Source: Candidatus Heimdallarchaeota archaeon (lineage in GTDB: Archaea > Asgardarchaeota > Heimdallarchaeia > Heimdallarchaeales > Kariarchaeaceae). From it: a stretch of 64,000 nucleotides of DNA. The stretch lies in assembly GCA_030149205.1 (NCBI GenBank), contig JASBSB010000006.1:372001-436000 (forward strand). Direction: 5' to 3'. Positions within the stretch are counted from its first letter, which is position 1, and the number at the start of each line of letters is the position of its first letter. The translations under genes and the position numbers were made by a program. The notes beneath the pieces were generated by a model that saw only the letters and a program-made list of their open reading frames with translations, had not been told where the DNA came from and did no database searches. Shown piece after piece: positions 43,473-53,246 of the stretch.

Positions 43473-43883
43473 ATGGGAACTTCAAGAATTAGAGTGGTGG
43501 TCGGTAAACCAGGACTGGATGGTCATGATAGAGGGGCAAAGGTGGTTGCCCGTGCTTTACGAGACGCAGGGATGGAGGTAATTTACACTGGTCTTCACCA
43601 AACACCTGAACAGATAGTACAAACTGCGATTCAAGAGGATGTCGATGCAATTGGATTGTCAATATTATCTGGTGCCCATAACGCATTATTTAAGCGAGTG
43701 ATGGAACTCCTGAAACAGGAAGATGCAGAGGATATTTTTGTATTTGGTGGGGGGGTGATTCCAAATCAAGACATCCCTTACCTCAAATCAATAGGGGTTG
43801 CTGAAATTTTTGGTCCAGGAACACCATTAGATAAAATTATTGAATTTATCAAGAAAGAAGTTGCAAAAAAGAGGAACACTTAG
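43473..43883 (+). CDS. Methylmalonyl-CoA mutase, B12-binding subunit
   Basis: About 136 residues. The cobalamin-binding fold is shown by [14 protein letters not shown] (DxHxxG, the His that ligates cobalt), SILSGAH and FGGGVIP, then the [13 protein letters not shown] end. It is the small subunit of the split archaeal-type mutase that converts succinyl-CoA and methylmalonyl-CoA. GGAG lies 5 bases before the ATG at 43473, favouring it over GTG 43470. The large subunit follows after 1 base. Confidence 0.93.
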   Translation: MGTSRIRVVVGKPGLDGHDRGAKVVARALRDAGMEVIYTGLHQTPEQIVQTAIQEDVDAIGLSILSGAHNALFKRVMELLKQEDAEDIFVFGGGVIPNQDIPYLKSIGVAEIFGPGTPLDKIIEFIKKEVAKKRNT

Positions 43884-43884
43884 G

Positions 43885-45456
43885 ATGAACAATAGCAAAC
43901 GATACACATTATCGGGTATAGAAGTACCAGAGTTTCTAGAAAATTATGATGCCTCAAGATCCAATCCTGGGGAGTATCCTTATACTCGGGGGATTTACCC
44001 ATCCATGTACCGTGGGAGACTCTGGACGATGCGTCAGTATTCTGGCTTTTCAACTGCAAAGGAGACTAATGAGAGATTCAAACTCTTGCTAAAAAGGGGT
44101 CAAACAGGGCTTTCCGTTGCTTTTGATCTGCCGACACAAATGGGTTTAGACTCAGATAATCCACTTTCATTGGGAGAGGTTGGCAAGGTTGGGGTAGCTA
44201 TAGACACAATTGACGATATGAAAGAGCTCTTTGATGGGATTGATCTATCGAAAATTTCTACTTCAATGACAATCAATGCCCCTGCCATGATATTGTTGGC
44301 AATGTATGTAGTTGTGGCTGAGGAGTCAGGAATTGATCCCAAGTTAATCTCAGGAACAATTCAAAATGATATTCTGAAGGAATATATTGCCAGAGGAACC
44401 TATATTTTTAAACCAGAACCATCCATGAGACTTATAGCAAATATTTTTGAGTATTGTACAAAAGAATACCCAAAATTTAACACCATAAGCGTTAGTGGAT
44501 ATCATATTCGTGAAGCAGGTGCGACTGCTGTTCAGGAGCTAGCATTTACCTTGGCTAACGCAAAAACCTACGTGAGGTATGCACTAGAGGCAGGTTTGGA
44601 GGTTGATGAATTTGCTCCAAGAATTAGTTTCTTCTTTAATGCGCATAATGATTTCATCGAAGAGATAGCAAAATTTAGAGCTGCACGCCAGATGTGGGCT
44701 AAAATCATGAAAGATGAGTTCAATGCCAAGAAAAAGAAATCACAGATGTTAAGATTTCACACCCAAACTGGAGGAAGCACATTAACTGCTCAACAACCAG
44801 AAAACAATATTGTGAGGGTTACATTACAGGCTTTAGCTGCAGTTTTAGGGGGAACACAATCATTACACACAAACAGTATGGATGAGGCCTTGGCCTTACC
44901 AACCGATAAAGCAGCTACAATTGCACTCCGAACACAACAGATCATCGCTAAAGAGAGTGGAGTAACTAATGCTGTTGATCCACTTGCTGGGTCCTATTTT
45001 CTAGAGTGGCTGACCGATAAACTGGAGAAGGAGGCAGGAGACCTCATAGATAAAATTGAGAAAATTGGTGTATTGAATGCCATTTCAGAGGGTGTTATCC
45101 AACGAGAGATCCAAGAATCTGCATACCAATATCAACTTGAAATAGACAGGAAATCCAAGGTTGTTGTTGGGGTAAATGAGTATGTACAAGAGAATGAAAT
45201 TGTTGATGTAGATATCCTTAGGGTTGACGAAAAGGTAGAAAGCGAACAGAAAGCGAAAATTAAGAGAATCAAAAAATCAAGAGATCAAGAGCTCGTTAAT
45301 AAATCATTGATTGCGCTCTCTGAGGCAGCTAATAATCCAGAGGTTAATCTCTTCCCCTTTGTTTTAGAATCAGTTCGTCGAAGATGTACAATAGGTGAAA
45401 TTTGTGAAATTCTCTTAAGAGTATTTGGAAAATACGAACCAACAATTACAATCTGA
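43885..45456 (+). CDS. Methylmalonyl-CoA mutase, large (catalytic) subunit
   Basis: About 523 residues from ATG 43885. The TIM-barrel is marked by YPYTRGIYPSMYRGRLWTMRQYSGFSTA, GLSVAFDLPTQMG, SGTIQNDILKEY, SVSGYHIREAGA, RFHTQTGGSTLTAQQPENN and LAGSYFLEWLTD. These are the methylmalonyl- rather than isobutyryl-CoA mutase type signatures. It works with the B12-binding subunit in propionate/branched-chain amino-acid breakdown or reverse. The longer frame to 43840 overlaps the small subunit and lacks family support, so the ATG right after the small-subunit stop is used. Confidence 0.93.
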   Translation: MNNSKRYTLSGIEVPEFLENYDASRSNPGEYPYTRGIYPSMYRGRLWTMRQYSGFSTAKETNERFKLLLKRGQTGLSVAFDLPTQMGLDSDNPLSLGEVGKVGVAIDTIDDMKELFDGIDLSKISTSMTINAPAMILLAMYVVVAEESGIDPKLISGTIQNDILKEYIARGTYIFKPEPSMRLIANIFEYCTKEYPKFNTISVSGYHIREAGATAVQELAFTLANAKTYVRYALEAGLEVDEFAPRISFFFNAHNDFIEEIAKFRAARQMWAKIMKDEFNAKKKKSQMLRFHTQTGGSTLTAQQPENNIVRVTLQALAAVLGGTQSLHTNSMDEALALPTDKAATIALRTQQIIAKESGVTNAVDPLAGSYFLEWLTDKLEKEAGDLIDKIEKIGVLNAISEGVIQREIQESAYQYQLEIDRKSKVVVGVNEYVQENEIVDVDILRVDEKVESEQKAKIKRIKKSRDQELVNKSLIALSEAANNPEVNLFPFVLESVRRRCTIGEICEILLRVFGKYEPTITI

Positions 45457-45481
45457 TTGAAAATTAAAATATTCTAATACT

Positions 45482-46498
45482 TTAAGATTTTGATTTTCTG
45501 CTTTTTAAAACCTCTTCTACATGAAAACATGCAACAAATCTATCTTCACTAAATTTCTCAAGAGTTGGTCTGGTTTTGCAAATTTCTGTTGCGAATTCAC
45601 ACCTAGGATGAAATCTACATCCAGGTGGAGGATTTATTAATTGAGGTACACTTCCAGGGATAGTTTTCAATTGTTTTTCCTTTCGATCAAATGCGGGTAT
45701 AGATTCTAAAAGTGCAATGGTGTAAGGGTGATGAGGATCCTTGAATATTTCTCTTGTAGGGCCAGATTCTACAACTCTTCCTCCATAAAAGATATGGATC
45801 CGGTCAGTGTTCTCACTTACGACCCCCAAATTATGAGTAATCAACATCAGAGATAATCCTAATTTTTCTCTCATATCTTTTATAATTTTTAAGACCTGAG
45901 CTTGGATAGTAACATCTAGAGCTGTTGTTGGTTCATCTGCAATCAGAAGATCTGGTTGTAATGCAAGGGCCCTTGCAATTAAGATTCTTTGTCTCATACC
46001 TCCTGAATACTGATGGGGATAATCGTCAATTCGTTGCTCTGGTTCAGGGATACCAACCTGCCTCATCATATTAATGGCCAATTCAGCTGCTTCACTCTCA
46101 TTGACCTTTCGATGAAGCTTAATGACATCAACCATTTGTTCTCGGATTGATAGAACCGGATTTAAAGCCGAAAGAGGGTCTTGGAATAATAATGCTATCT
46201 CTTTACCTCTCACAACTCTCATAAGGTGTTCTGGAAGTTTTAGTAAATCAACTCCCTTATAGAAAATCTGTCCAGCTACGGTTTCACCATTTTTCGGTAA
46301 AATGCGAAGAATAGATCTTGATGTGACGGTTTTTCCACACCCAGATTCTCCAACTATACCAACAGACTCATTTTCACGAATATCAAAGGATACACCATCT
46401 AATGCCTTCACAACACCACTCTCAGTCTTAAAATAGGTGTAAATATTTTCCACAAGGAGAATGTTCTTATTATGTTTTGATTTCAACTCTTCTGTCAT
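45482..46498 (-). CDS. Peptide ABC transporter ATPase (DppD type)
   Basis: A 338-residue ATPase: Walker A GESGCGKT, signature YSGGMRQR, Walker [13 protein letters not shown], and the C-terminal oligopeptide/dipeptide extension with four cysteines ([18 protein letters not shown]...ACFHVEE) that bind an Fe-S cluster or metal. Last gene of an eight-gene minus-strand operon beginning with the binding protein at 55133. Confidence 0.92.
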   Translation of the reverse strand: MTEELKSKHNKNILLVENIYTYFKTESGVVKALDGVSFDIRENESVGIVGESGCGKTVTSRSILRILPKNGETVAGQIFYKGVDLLKLPEHLMRVVRGKEIALLFQDPLSALNPVLSIREQMVDVIKLHRKVNESEAAELAINMMRQVGIPEPEQRIDDYPHQYSGGMRQRILIARALALQPDLLIADEPTTALDVTIQAQVLKIIKDMREKLGLSLMLITHNLGVVSENTDRIHIFYGGRVVESGPTREIFKDPHHPYTIALLESIPAFDRKEKQLKTIPGSVPQLINPPPGCRFHPRCEFATEICKTRPTLEKFSEDRFVACFHVEEVLKSRKSKS

Positions 46499-46499
46499 T

Positions 46500-47447
46500 T
46501 TAAACCTCCTTCTTTGGTACTGATTTATTATCAGTTATGTTCTTTGTCAACCAATCAATATTTTTATATTCTTCGGGAAGCTCTGTGGTTATATCCTTCA
46601 TTGATACACTCCTATGCTTCCAAGTCTGTAACAACACTTTTGAAGATTTATAACCGTTTTCTATTAACCCCATAACTATTATAGGAATAAATTGGTAGAA
46701 GAACAGTATTGTCATTAACATTAACGGAAAATATTGACCACTATAAACGACAAAAGTTTGATTCCTTCGCTCAGACAAAATACTTGGAATGAAATTCTGC
46801 CAGACATATTTGAAATTTGGGTCTGTCATCTTTGCAAATTCTACACCAACAAAATATGCAATTATTAAATTTATGATACTACGGGACACCAGCGATGTTT
46901 CTCTGCTAAGCCAATTTTTGTAATAAATTGTGATTATTGAAGAGGCAATGATTGGAAGCCATACAATCCCAATATAAAATAAATTTAATTTTGGAAAGAG
47001 AAAACTAATTTCAAACCCATAAACATCTTGATTAAAGAATGCAAATGAATTTGCCCCCTCTTGAGGTGAAAAGCCAGTACTGTTGAAAGCCCTTCCTGCA
47101 TTTGGAATCATAAAGAATGCCATGCCAAAGAATATAGCAAGATAAGGTGCAAATAAAGTCGTTAGAAACGGGTTCGTTAGAAGAGGAGACTGATAAGTGG
47201 AGCTGTTATTAAGTCCAAAATGTAGAAATAAGTTAGTATAATAATAAGGCCCACCAAAAATACCATCTTGATTTAATCCAACTCTTGCAATATTAAAGAA
47301 GACCATACTTAGAAGACCAAAAATGTATAATGAAACAAACCATACAGTTGTTGGACTGGTAGCCATTGATTTTAATATCCTTAAAAGTATTTTTAGGACT
47401 TTCTGACCCAAAGATTTCTCTAGAATGGTGGAATTAATAGAGGTCAT
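46500..47447 (-). CDS. Multi-pass membrane protein in peptide ABC operon, unknown
   Basis: A 315-residue protein with about six hydrophobic helices (TTVWFVSLYIFGLLSMVFF, FLTTLFAPYLAIFFGMAFFMIP, FYIGIVWLPIIASSIITIYY, SRSIINLIIAYFVGVEF, YFPLMLMTILFFYQFIPIIVMGLI). It is not a standard ABC permease (no EAA loop). It lies between the two ATPase genes, overlapping dppF by 4 bases. It could be an extra transporter subunit. Confidence 0.65.
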   Translation of the reverse strand: MTSINSTILEKSLGQKVLKILLRILKSMATSPTTVWFVSLYIFGLLSMVFFNIARVGLNQDGIFGGPYYYTNLFLHFGLNNSSTYQSPLLTNPFLTTLFAPYLAIFFGMAFFMIPNAGRAFNSTGFSPQEGANSFAFFNQDVYGFEISFLFPKLNLFYIGIVWLPIIASSIITIYYKNWLSRETSLVSRSIINLIIAYFVGVEFAKMTDPNFKYVWQNFIPSILSERRNQTFVVYSGQYFPLMLMTILFFYQFIPIIVMGLIENGYKSSKVLLQTWKHRSVSMKDITTELPEEYKNIDWLTKNITDNKSVPKKEV

Positions 47448-48550
47448 TTTTGCTCCTCCTTTACATCAAAAAAAATCACAGGTTCCATCTCGGGGAAAAA
47501 GCAAGCAGCCCACTGATTTTCGCTCATCTCAGTTAATATTGGTTCTTCTTCCTTACATCTCTCCTGAGCTTTATAACAACGTGTAACAAATCTACAACCC
47601 TTTGGAAGGTTGATTGGTGACGGAACATCACCTTCAAGTATTATTTCCTTCTTCTTGATATCAGGATCAGGGAATGGTATTGCAGATAATAGGGATACTG
47701 TGTAAGGATGGGCCGGCTTATCAAATACCTTGTCAGTTGGACCAATTTCGACAATTTTACCCAAATACATAACTGCAACCCTATCTGAAATATGTTTTAC
47801 CACAGATAGGTCATGTGCAATGAAAATGAGGGAAATATTAAATTCGTCCCTCAGATCAAGCATTAAATTTAGGATAGAAGCTTGAACTGAAACATCTAAT
47901 GCAGACACTGGTTCATCGGCTATAATAACTTCGGACTTTAGAATTAAAGCCCTGGCTAATCCGATTCTTTGTCTCTGTCCTCCAGAAAACTCATGTGGGT
48001 ATCTGAATGCATGATAATCTTCTAATCCAACTTTTTTCAAGATAGAATATACTTCTTCATCACGGTTCCCCTTTGCCAGTCCATGAATCTGTAATGGTTC
48101 TTTCAAAGTATCAATAACTAACCTTCGAGGGTTTAAGGAATTATAAGGATCTTGAAAAACCATTTGAACATTTCTTTGAAACGTTTTTATGCTTTTTCTA
48201 TCCTTAGTTTTGTTAAAATTAATGTCTCTATACCAAACTTCACCTGTTGTTGGTTTTTCTAAACCCACAATAGTTTTTGAAAGTGTAGATTTACCACAGC
48301 CAGATTCTCCAACTAACCCTAAAATTTCACCTTTTAATAGTTGTAGATCAACTCCATCAACTGCTTTGATTTGACCAACAACTTTTGAAAGGAAAATTGA
48401 CTGACTTTTGATTGGAAAATATTTCCTCAAATTACGTAATTCTAAAACCACATCCTTATCTTTTCCCGTGGGAGTCCCCGGGAAAAAATCAAGATCTTGA
48501 TCGTGATTGATTTGAGGCATATTTTCTTGGCTAGAATCCATTAATGGCAA
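47444..48550 (-). CDS. Peptide ABC transporter ATPase (DppF type)
   Basis: A 368-residue ATPase: Walker A GESGCGKS, signature FSGGQRQR, Walker [13 protein letters not shown], and the peptide-transporter C-terminal cysteine cluster ([17 protein letters not shown]...ACFFPEME). Pairs with DppD to drive the importer. Confidence 0.92.
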   Translation of the reverse strand: MPLMDSSQENMPQINHDQDLDFFPGTPTGKDKDVVLELRNLRKYFPIKSQSIFLSKVVGQIKAVDGVDLQLLKGEILGLVGESGCGKSTLSKTIVGLEKPTTGEVWYRDINFNKTKDRKSIKTFQRNVQMVFQDPYNSLNPRRLVIDTLKEPLQIHGLAKGNRDEEVYSILKKVGLEDYHAFRYPHEFSGGQRQRIGLARALILKSEVIIADEPVSALDVSVQASILNLMLDLRDEFNISLIFIAHDLSVVKHISDRVAVMYLGKIVEIGPTDKVFDKPAHPYTVSLLSAIPFPDPDIKKKEIILEGDVPSPINLPKGCRFVTRCYKAQERCKEEEPILTEMSENQWAACFFPEMEPVIFFDVKEEQK

Positions 48551-48597
48551 TCTGAATATAATCTTATTAAACGTTTGTTCAAACCAAAAAATATTCC

Positions 48598-48978
48598 TTA
48601 ATTTAGAAGTTGATTTATGATTTTGAGAAAAGGCTCAAATAAAAATATTAGTGTTAAACCAGAAATTACAGTTCTGGCAATTCCTTTATAAAAATCTAGG
48701 GGATCATCAAATTCTTTAATTGTGATAATTTTTCCTATGGTCTGTTTGTAACTGGGTGAGTCGACAAACCATAATGATAGACCACCACGTAATATTTGCA
48801 TCCCTGCAAACAAACCATAGATAACCGGTATATACAGAAAGAACAAAAATGAAAATATATTTGAACTCAACCAAGCCAATAATATAAATACAAGCCAAAT
48901 AAAAATCCCGTAGATTAGCCCAATGAAAATATTTTGTAGAAAAAATTTACGATAGGTTGTCAGCTCGATTTTATTCAA
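48598..48978 (-). CDS. Small membrane protein in peptide ABC operon, unknown
   Basis: A 126-residue protein with about three helices (FIGLIYGIFIWLVFILLAWL, NIFSFLFFLYIPVIYGLFAGM, GIARTVISGLTLIFLFEPFL). No family recognised. It sits 6 bases downstream of dppC in the operon. Confidence 0.6.
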   Translation of the reverse strand: MNKIELTTYRKFFLQNIFIGLIYGIFIWLVFILLAWLSSNIFSFLFFLYIPVIYGLFAGMQILRGGLSLWFVDSPSYKQTIGKIITIKEFDDPLDFYKGIARTVISGLTLIFLFEPFLKIINQLLN

Positions 48979-48984
48979 TCTTTT

Positions 48985-49914
48985 TCACTGTTTTAATTTG
49001 GGATCTAACGCATCTCTTAAGGCATCACCAAACAGGTTTGCTGCTAAAACGACAAAAAATATAGCAAAGCCAGGAGCGAGAGCTTGTTCGGGATTAACAT
49101 ACAAGGTTCCTTGAGATTGAGAAACCATAATTCCCCAACTTACAGTGTTGGCAGGGTCACCTAAACCAAGAAAAGCTAATCCAGCTTCAGAAAGTATAGC
49201 ACCTGCCACGAATAATGCACCTAATACAATGATTGGGGCTAGAATATTAGGAAATATGTGAACAAATAGGATTCTAAGGTCATTTGCACCCATAACTCTA
49301 GCAGCAGAAACGTATTCTAAGGATGAAACTTGTTTAACGTTTGCTGTCACTAATCTAGCCAAACCTGCCCACCCAAACAAACCAATAACATATGTGATGA
49401 CCATTACAACAGGTATATTTGCTAAAAATTGAGCTTTCCCTGACGTGATTAAATTAACTAATAGTAGTGCAATTAACAGGAATGGTACAGCAAGAAAGAG
49501 ATCCACAATTCTCATTAGAATTTCTTCTATGCTTCCTTGATAGTAACCAGCGACCATACCTACTAGTACCCCGATAACCAATGAAATAAGGGTTGCAACT
49601 ATACCAACAGTCATAGAGGTTTCTGAACCTACCAACAACCTGGAATACCCATCTCTTCCTTTTATGTCTGTTCCAGCTGGATATTTTAAGTTTGGAGAAG
49701 CATTGGCTCCACCACCATATTTACTGTTTCTTGCTGGTGCAATAGAAGTTGGATTAAAACTGATTAAAATTGGATAAAATACTGAGATTAAAATAGTTAA
49801 AATTAGAAAATATAGTGCTATCATTGCGACTTTATTTCTCTTAAGTCTTTTTCCAACGACTATCCACTGATTTTCCGATTTGAATTTTTTAATATTAGAA
49901 TTTACTTCTGTCAT
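48985..49914 (-). CDS. Peptide ABC transporter permease (DppC type)
   Basis: A 309-residue permease. The N-terminal soluble segment and first helix are followed by a periplasmic-side loop holding GTDIKGRDGYSRLLVGSETSMTVG, and the EAA loop EYVSAARVMGANDLRILFVHIFPNILAPIIV. Typical DppC length. Confidence 0.92.
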   Translation of the reverse strand: MTEVNSNIKKFKSENQWIVVGKRLKRNKVAMIALYFLILTILISVFYPILISFNPTSIAPARNSKYGGGANASPNLKYPAGTDIKGRDGYSRLLVGSETSMTVGIVATLISLVIGVLVGMVAGYYQGSIEEILMRIVDLFLAVPFLLIALLLVNLITSGKAQFLANIPVVMVITYVIGLFGWAGLARLVTANVKQVSSLEYVSAARVMGANDLRILFVHIFPNILAPIIVLGALFVAGAILSEAGLAFLGLGDPANTVSWGIMVSQSQGTLYVNPEQALAPGFAIFFVVLAANLFGDALRDALDPKLKQ

Positions 49915-49925
49915 AAACTAACCTC

Positions 49926-51596
49926 TTAAAGTGAAATCCTCGGGTCTAAATATGTATAGACAATATCTGTCAACATATTTGCAATTAATATCATAATTGT
50001 AATAATCAACACCATTGCCATCACCATATTGATATCAAAGGAAAAAACGGCTTTAACGTAAAGTTGTCCCAACCCAGGCCAGTTAAAAACTGTTTCTGTA
50101 ATTGGTGCACCCGCAAGAAGACCACCAATACTTAATCCCAAAAATGTTATTATGGGAAGCATCACATTTGGAAGGGCATGGTTCATGATAACTGAACGCT
50201 CAGATAAACCATTTGCTCTTGCTGAAAGTATATAATCCTCTCTCATAACCTCTAACATTGTCCCTCTTGTCAACCTTGCAAAGGTGGCCATGGTAGCAAA
50301 CGCTAGAGTTAGAACTGGTAGAACTAAATGCCAGATAGAATCATAGGTATACCAGAAAAATATTTGAAAATAGTCCATCCACCATGATAAATTGGAATAT
50401 TTTGACCCAATGTTTTGAGAAAAGAAAGACGATGGATCTGGTCCACAGACCCCACAATATCTCTCCTGTAATACAGGAACAAAATGTGCACCTCCATTTG
50501 GAAACCAGTTTAATCCAATTCCTCCAAAAATTAACAATGCAAGAATCCCCGTCACAAATATGGGCATGGAGAGACCTAACAGGGCTATCATAGAGACCAA
50601 TGAATCAATGAAAGTCTGATGATAATACGCAGCAAGAACTCCAAGTAAAACACTTATTGTAAAGGCTATAATTAAAGAAATAACCTGCATTTTTAATGTC
50701 TCCCAAATGAAGGGACCTATTATACTTTGCACTGGTTGCTTAGAGATGTATGAGAGCCCATAATCGAAATGTAGGAAACCATAAGTCCAGGTCATAAATC
50801 TATCCCATAATGTGTATGGCTTATAAGTGACTGGGTCAATGAATCCGAAAAGAAGCTTTAGCCTTGTCGCTTGTTGATCTCTTCCAATTCTGATATTCCC
50901 GAGTAATAATTGAATGGGGTCAGTTATGGTGTTAGAAATAAAAAATGTAAACCAAGCGATGGCAATAAACATTAACATAATTGCAAAGACTCTTCTTATC
51001 GAAAAAATTACTATCCTATTTTCAAAAAAAGATTTCATATCCCCATATTTTAGGTAATACCAATAAATCAGTGGGGTATACAAACCGATTGTAATTCCAA
51101 CGACCCAGTTATTATTAGTGAAGTTCATTACAAACCACAGAAAGCTTATAAGAAATATTAGAGTTCGTAAAGTAATGTGTGAGCTTGTTTTTTCTTTTAT
51201 GACTATTGGAATTGAAAGATAAGAAAGAACGATAAGAAGAATGATTGAAAATTGAGATATAAGAAATGAATTACTTGATTGATTGTAGATTACGGTGTAG
51301 CCAGAACTTCCAAAAATGTTTTGAATTTGAAAACTCATTCCAGTAGTAAAGCCTCTAAAAAACTGAAATGTGGGTAAAAGTGAAAATTCATAAAATACTG
51401 TAGATAAACTCTTCCCAGAAATTATTCCTCCAAATGAGTTACTCATCCATCCAACAAATTGGTTGAAATATAAGAGAGGTGCAAAGTATAGGAATAATAA
51501 GATAGCCTCTAAAATTGCAAACCTTTTAACTATTTCAGATAAAGTAAGTGGTTCTTCATGGTCAGAGGCATCCATAATCAGCGTTGTATCATCCAT
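49926..51596 (-). CDS. Peptide ABC transporter permease (DppB type) with N-terminal extension
   Basis: A 556-residue permease. The C-terminal 330 residues are a standard DppB: RRVFAIMLMFIAIAWFTFFISN, GLSYISKQPVQSIIGPFIWETLKM, and the EAA loop DYILSARANGLSERSVIMNHALPNVMLPIITF. About 200 residues with four or five additional helices precede it, an extension absent from ordinary DppB. The function of the extension is unknown. An insertion with a CGVCGPDP cysteine pair lies in an outer loop at about residues 375-390. Confidence 0.88.
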   Translation of the reverse strand: MDDTTLIMDASDHEEPLTLSEIVKRFAILEAILLFLYFAPLLYFNQFVGWMSNSFGGIISGKSLSTVFYEFSLLPTFQFFRGFTTGMSFQIQNIFGSSGYTVIYNQSSNSFLISQFSIILLIVLSYLSIPIVIKEKTSSHITLRTLIFLISFLWFVMNFTNNNWVVGITIGLYTPLIYWYYLKYGDMKSFFENRIVIFSIRRVFAIMLMFIAIAWFTFFISNTITDPIQLLLGNIRIGRDQQATRLKLLFGFIDPVTYKPYTLWDRFMTWTYGFLHFDYGLSYISKQPVQSIIGPFIWETLKMQVISLIIAFTISVLLGVLAAYYHQTFIDSLVSMIALLGLSMPIFVTGILALLIFGGIGLNWFPNGGAHFVPVLQERYCGVCGPDPSSFFSQNIGSKYSNLSWWMDYFQIFFWYTYDSIWHLVLPVLTLAFATMATFARLTRGTMLEVMREDYILSARANGLSERSVIMNHALPNVMLPIITFLGLSIGGLLAGAPITETVFNWPGLGQLYVKAVFSFDINMVMAMVLIITIMILIANMLTDIVYTYLDPRISL

Positions 51597-51667
51597 TTCT
51601 TATTTCACAATTAAACTGTGCTTATAATGGTTATTACTAATGCATATTTTTTAGGGGTTTGATAAAT

Positions 51668-53179
51668 TTAATGTTCTTCAATAAAATCTTTTAAGTTTAT
51701 TTCGTGAGGTAAGAGGGCTCGCTCTACTTTGGGTTTTTTAATTTTTCTGATTCCCCCGATTGCAAGTCCACCGATCAAGGTAAAACCAAGAATGGAGTAC
51801 ACTAGCCCTAAGCCTGCTCCACCTTGAATTTTAACTGCTGCTAATGCACTATACTTGTCTAAGGTATGAATTGTGTTATTGGTTTTCAAGCTATAAATTT
51901 CTATTCTATTGTTTACCTTGTTTTCTCTTACAACTGGGTAGGTATGTTCTATGTTGAGAGAATTCGTCACAGGAAACAAAACGTAAGATTTAATATCCCC
52001 CTGGAAGTTTGTGTATTTTGCCATTGAAATATCAAAGGTAAATCTCCCAGTTGCTGAATCAAAAACATCTTTTATTGACCAAGTTAAATAAATATCATTA
52101 CCTGAGGTATGAACACCTGTCATCGACCTTACTTCACGGTTATCTCTTGATGGATCAAACTTAACAGATGACCATTGATCCCGGGCCGTTAGTGAATTTG
52201 TTTCTGGCTTTACAGAAGTATCAGGAAGGTAAGTTGCCCAAGTGTTTCCAGAAAACCAAGAACCTCCAGCAATAAAAACTCCCTTATTTATTGGAAAGAT
52301 AACCGGTCGGGTAAATGTAGATCCAATTGACTGATAATCATAGGCATCTGGAAAAATTACCGTTTTATATGTTTCTGGAGTACTGTTTAAGAATTGAGTA
52401 GGATTATTTGGAATCATTAAAAATTGGATATTAATTTGTCTAGCCAAATTTATCTTATTCGTAAAAGCTATGTAACTTGTACCATTAACAATTGTCATAC
52501 CAGGATAATATACGTCTATCAGCTGCCTGCTTTTAGAGTAAAAACCTCCAATATGATTTCCTAATAAATCAAAATGCCTCCATTGTCCATTTAATAATGC
52601 TGCATAATGAATAGAAGTGTAACCTTGAACGTTAAATTGTGAGTTGAAATAGTCTTTTGAGTTTTGATTATATATTACAGAATAAACAATTCTGGGGGAT
52701 CCACTGGCAGTAAGTGCAATATAAGGAGACATTGCATACCAGTTTGAAGGTGTTGTAATTGGAACAGACATCCAATTATTTATTCCCAAACGTTTTGCAA
52801 AAAATAAGGTGTAATTTTGAGTAACATAACTTGTATATATTGAACCATTGGAGGCTATTACAAAATTATAGTGATAAGGATAAACAGGGGTATCTGTAAC
52901 ATTTTCTGTATGTAGACTACCATTAGTTTGAAGAACTGCAAATTTAAAGATATGCTTGCCAGTTAAGTTTTCTCCACGAGGCTCATTTACGTTTAATGGA
53001 CCAACAAGGTATGAAAAGAAAGTTTGACCATTGCTCCCATTTTTTAAATCCAATCGAGAACTGTTCGCTGGAACTTTAGTTAGAGCCTCACTCGAGAATT
53101 CCCTTAATTGTCCGTGGGTAGGAATTAAAGAAATAAAAAGCATAAATACTACAATGAATGCAGTTAACTTGAATTTCAT
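51668..53179 (-). CDS. Secreted C-terminally anchored protein in peptide ABC operon, unknown
   Basis: A 503-residue protein: N-terminal signal helix (KFKLTAFIVVFMLFISLIPTHG), a long beta-rich outer domain with repeated Y-x-x-x-G-x-x-Y-strand patterns and many N-x-S/T sites suggesting a propeller, then a C-terminal helix (GLGLVYSILGFTLIGGLAIGGI) and basic tail. No enzyme motif found. Its place between the binding protein and DppB suggests a role at the importer, perhaps substrate capture. Confidence 0.65.
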   Translation of the reverse strand: MKFKLTAFIVVFMLFISLIPTHGQLREFSSEALTKVPANSSRLDLKNGSNGQTFFSYLVGPLNVNEPRGENLTGKHIFKFAVLQTNGSLHTENVTDTPVYPYHYNFVIASNGSIYTSYVTQNYTLFFAKRLGINNWMSVPITTPSNWYAMSPYIALTASGSPRIVYSVIYNQNSKDYFNSQFNVQGYTSIHYAALLNGQWRHFDLLGNHIGGFYSKSRQLIDVYYPGMTIVNGTSYIAFTNKINLARQINIQFLMIPNNPTQFLNSTPETYKTVIFPDAYDYQSIGSTFTRPVIFPINKGVFIAGGSWFSGNTWATYLPDTSVKPETNSLTARDQWSSVKFDPSRDNREVRSMTGVHTSGNDIYLTWSIKDVFDSATGRFTFDISMAKYTNFQGDIKSYVLFPVTNSLNIEHTYPVVRENKVNNRIEIYSLKTNNTIHTLDKYSALAAVKIQGGAGLGLVYSILGFTLIGGLAIGGIRKIKKPKVERALLPHEINLKDFIEEH

Positions 53180-53246
53180 AGACTTGCATTTTTTAAGAGA
53201 TTAAAATAATTACTGTTAGAATTTAATTAATACTTAAATTTATGAT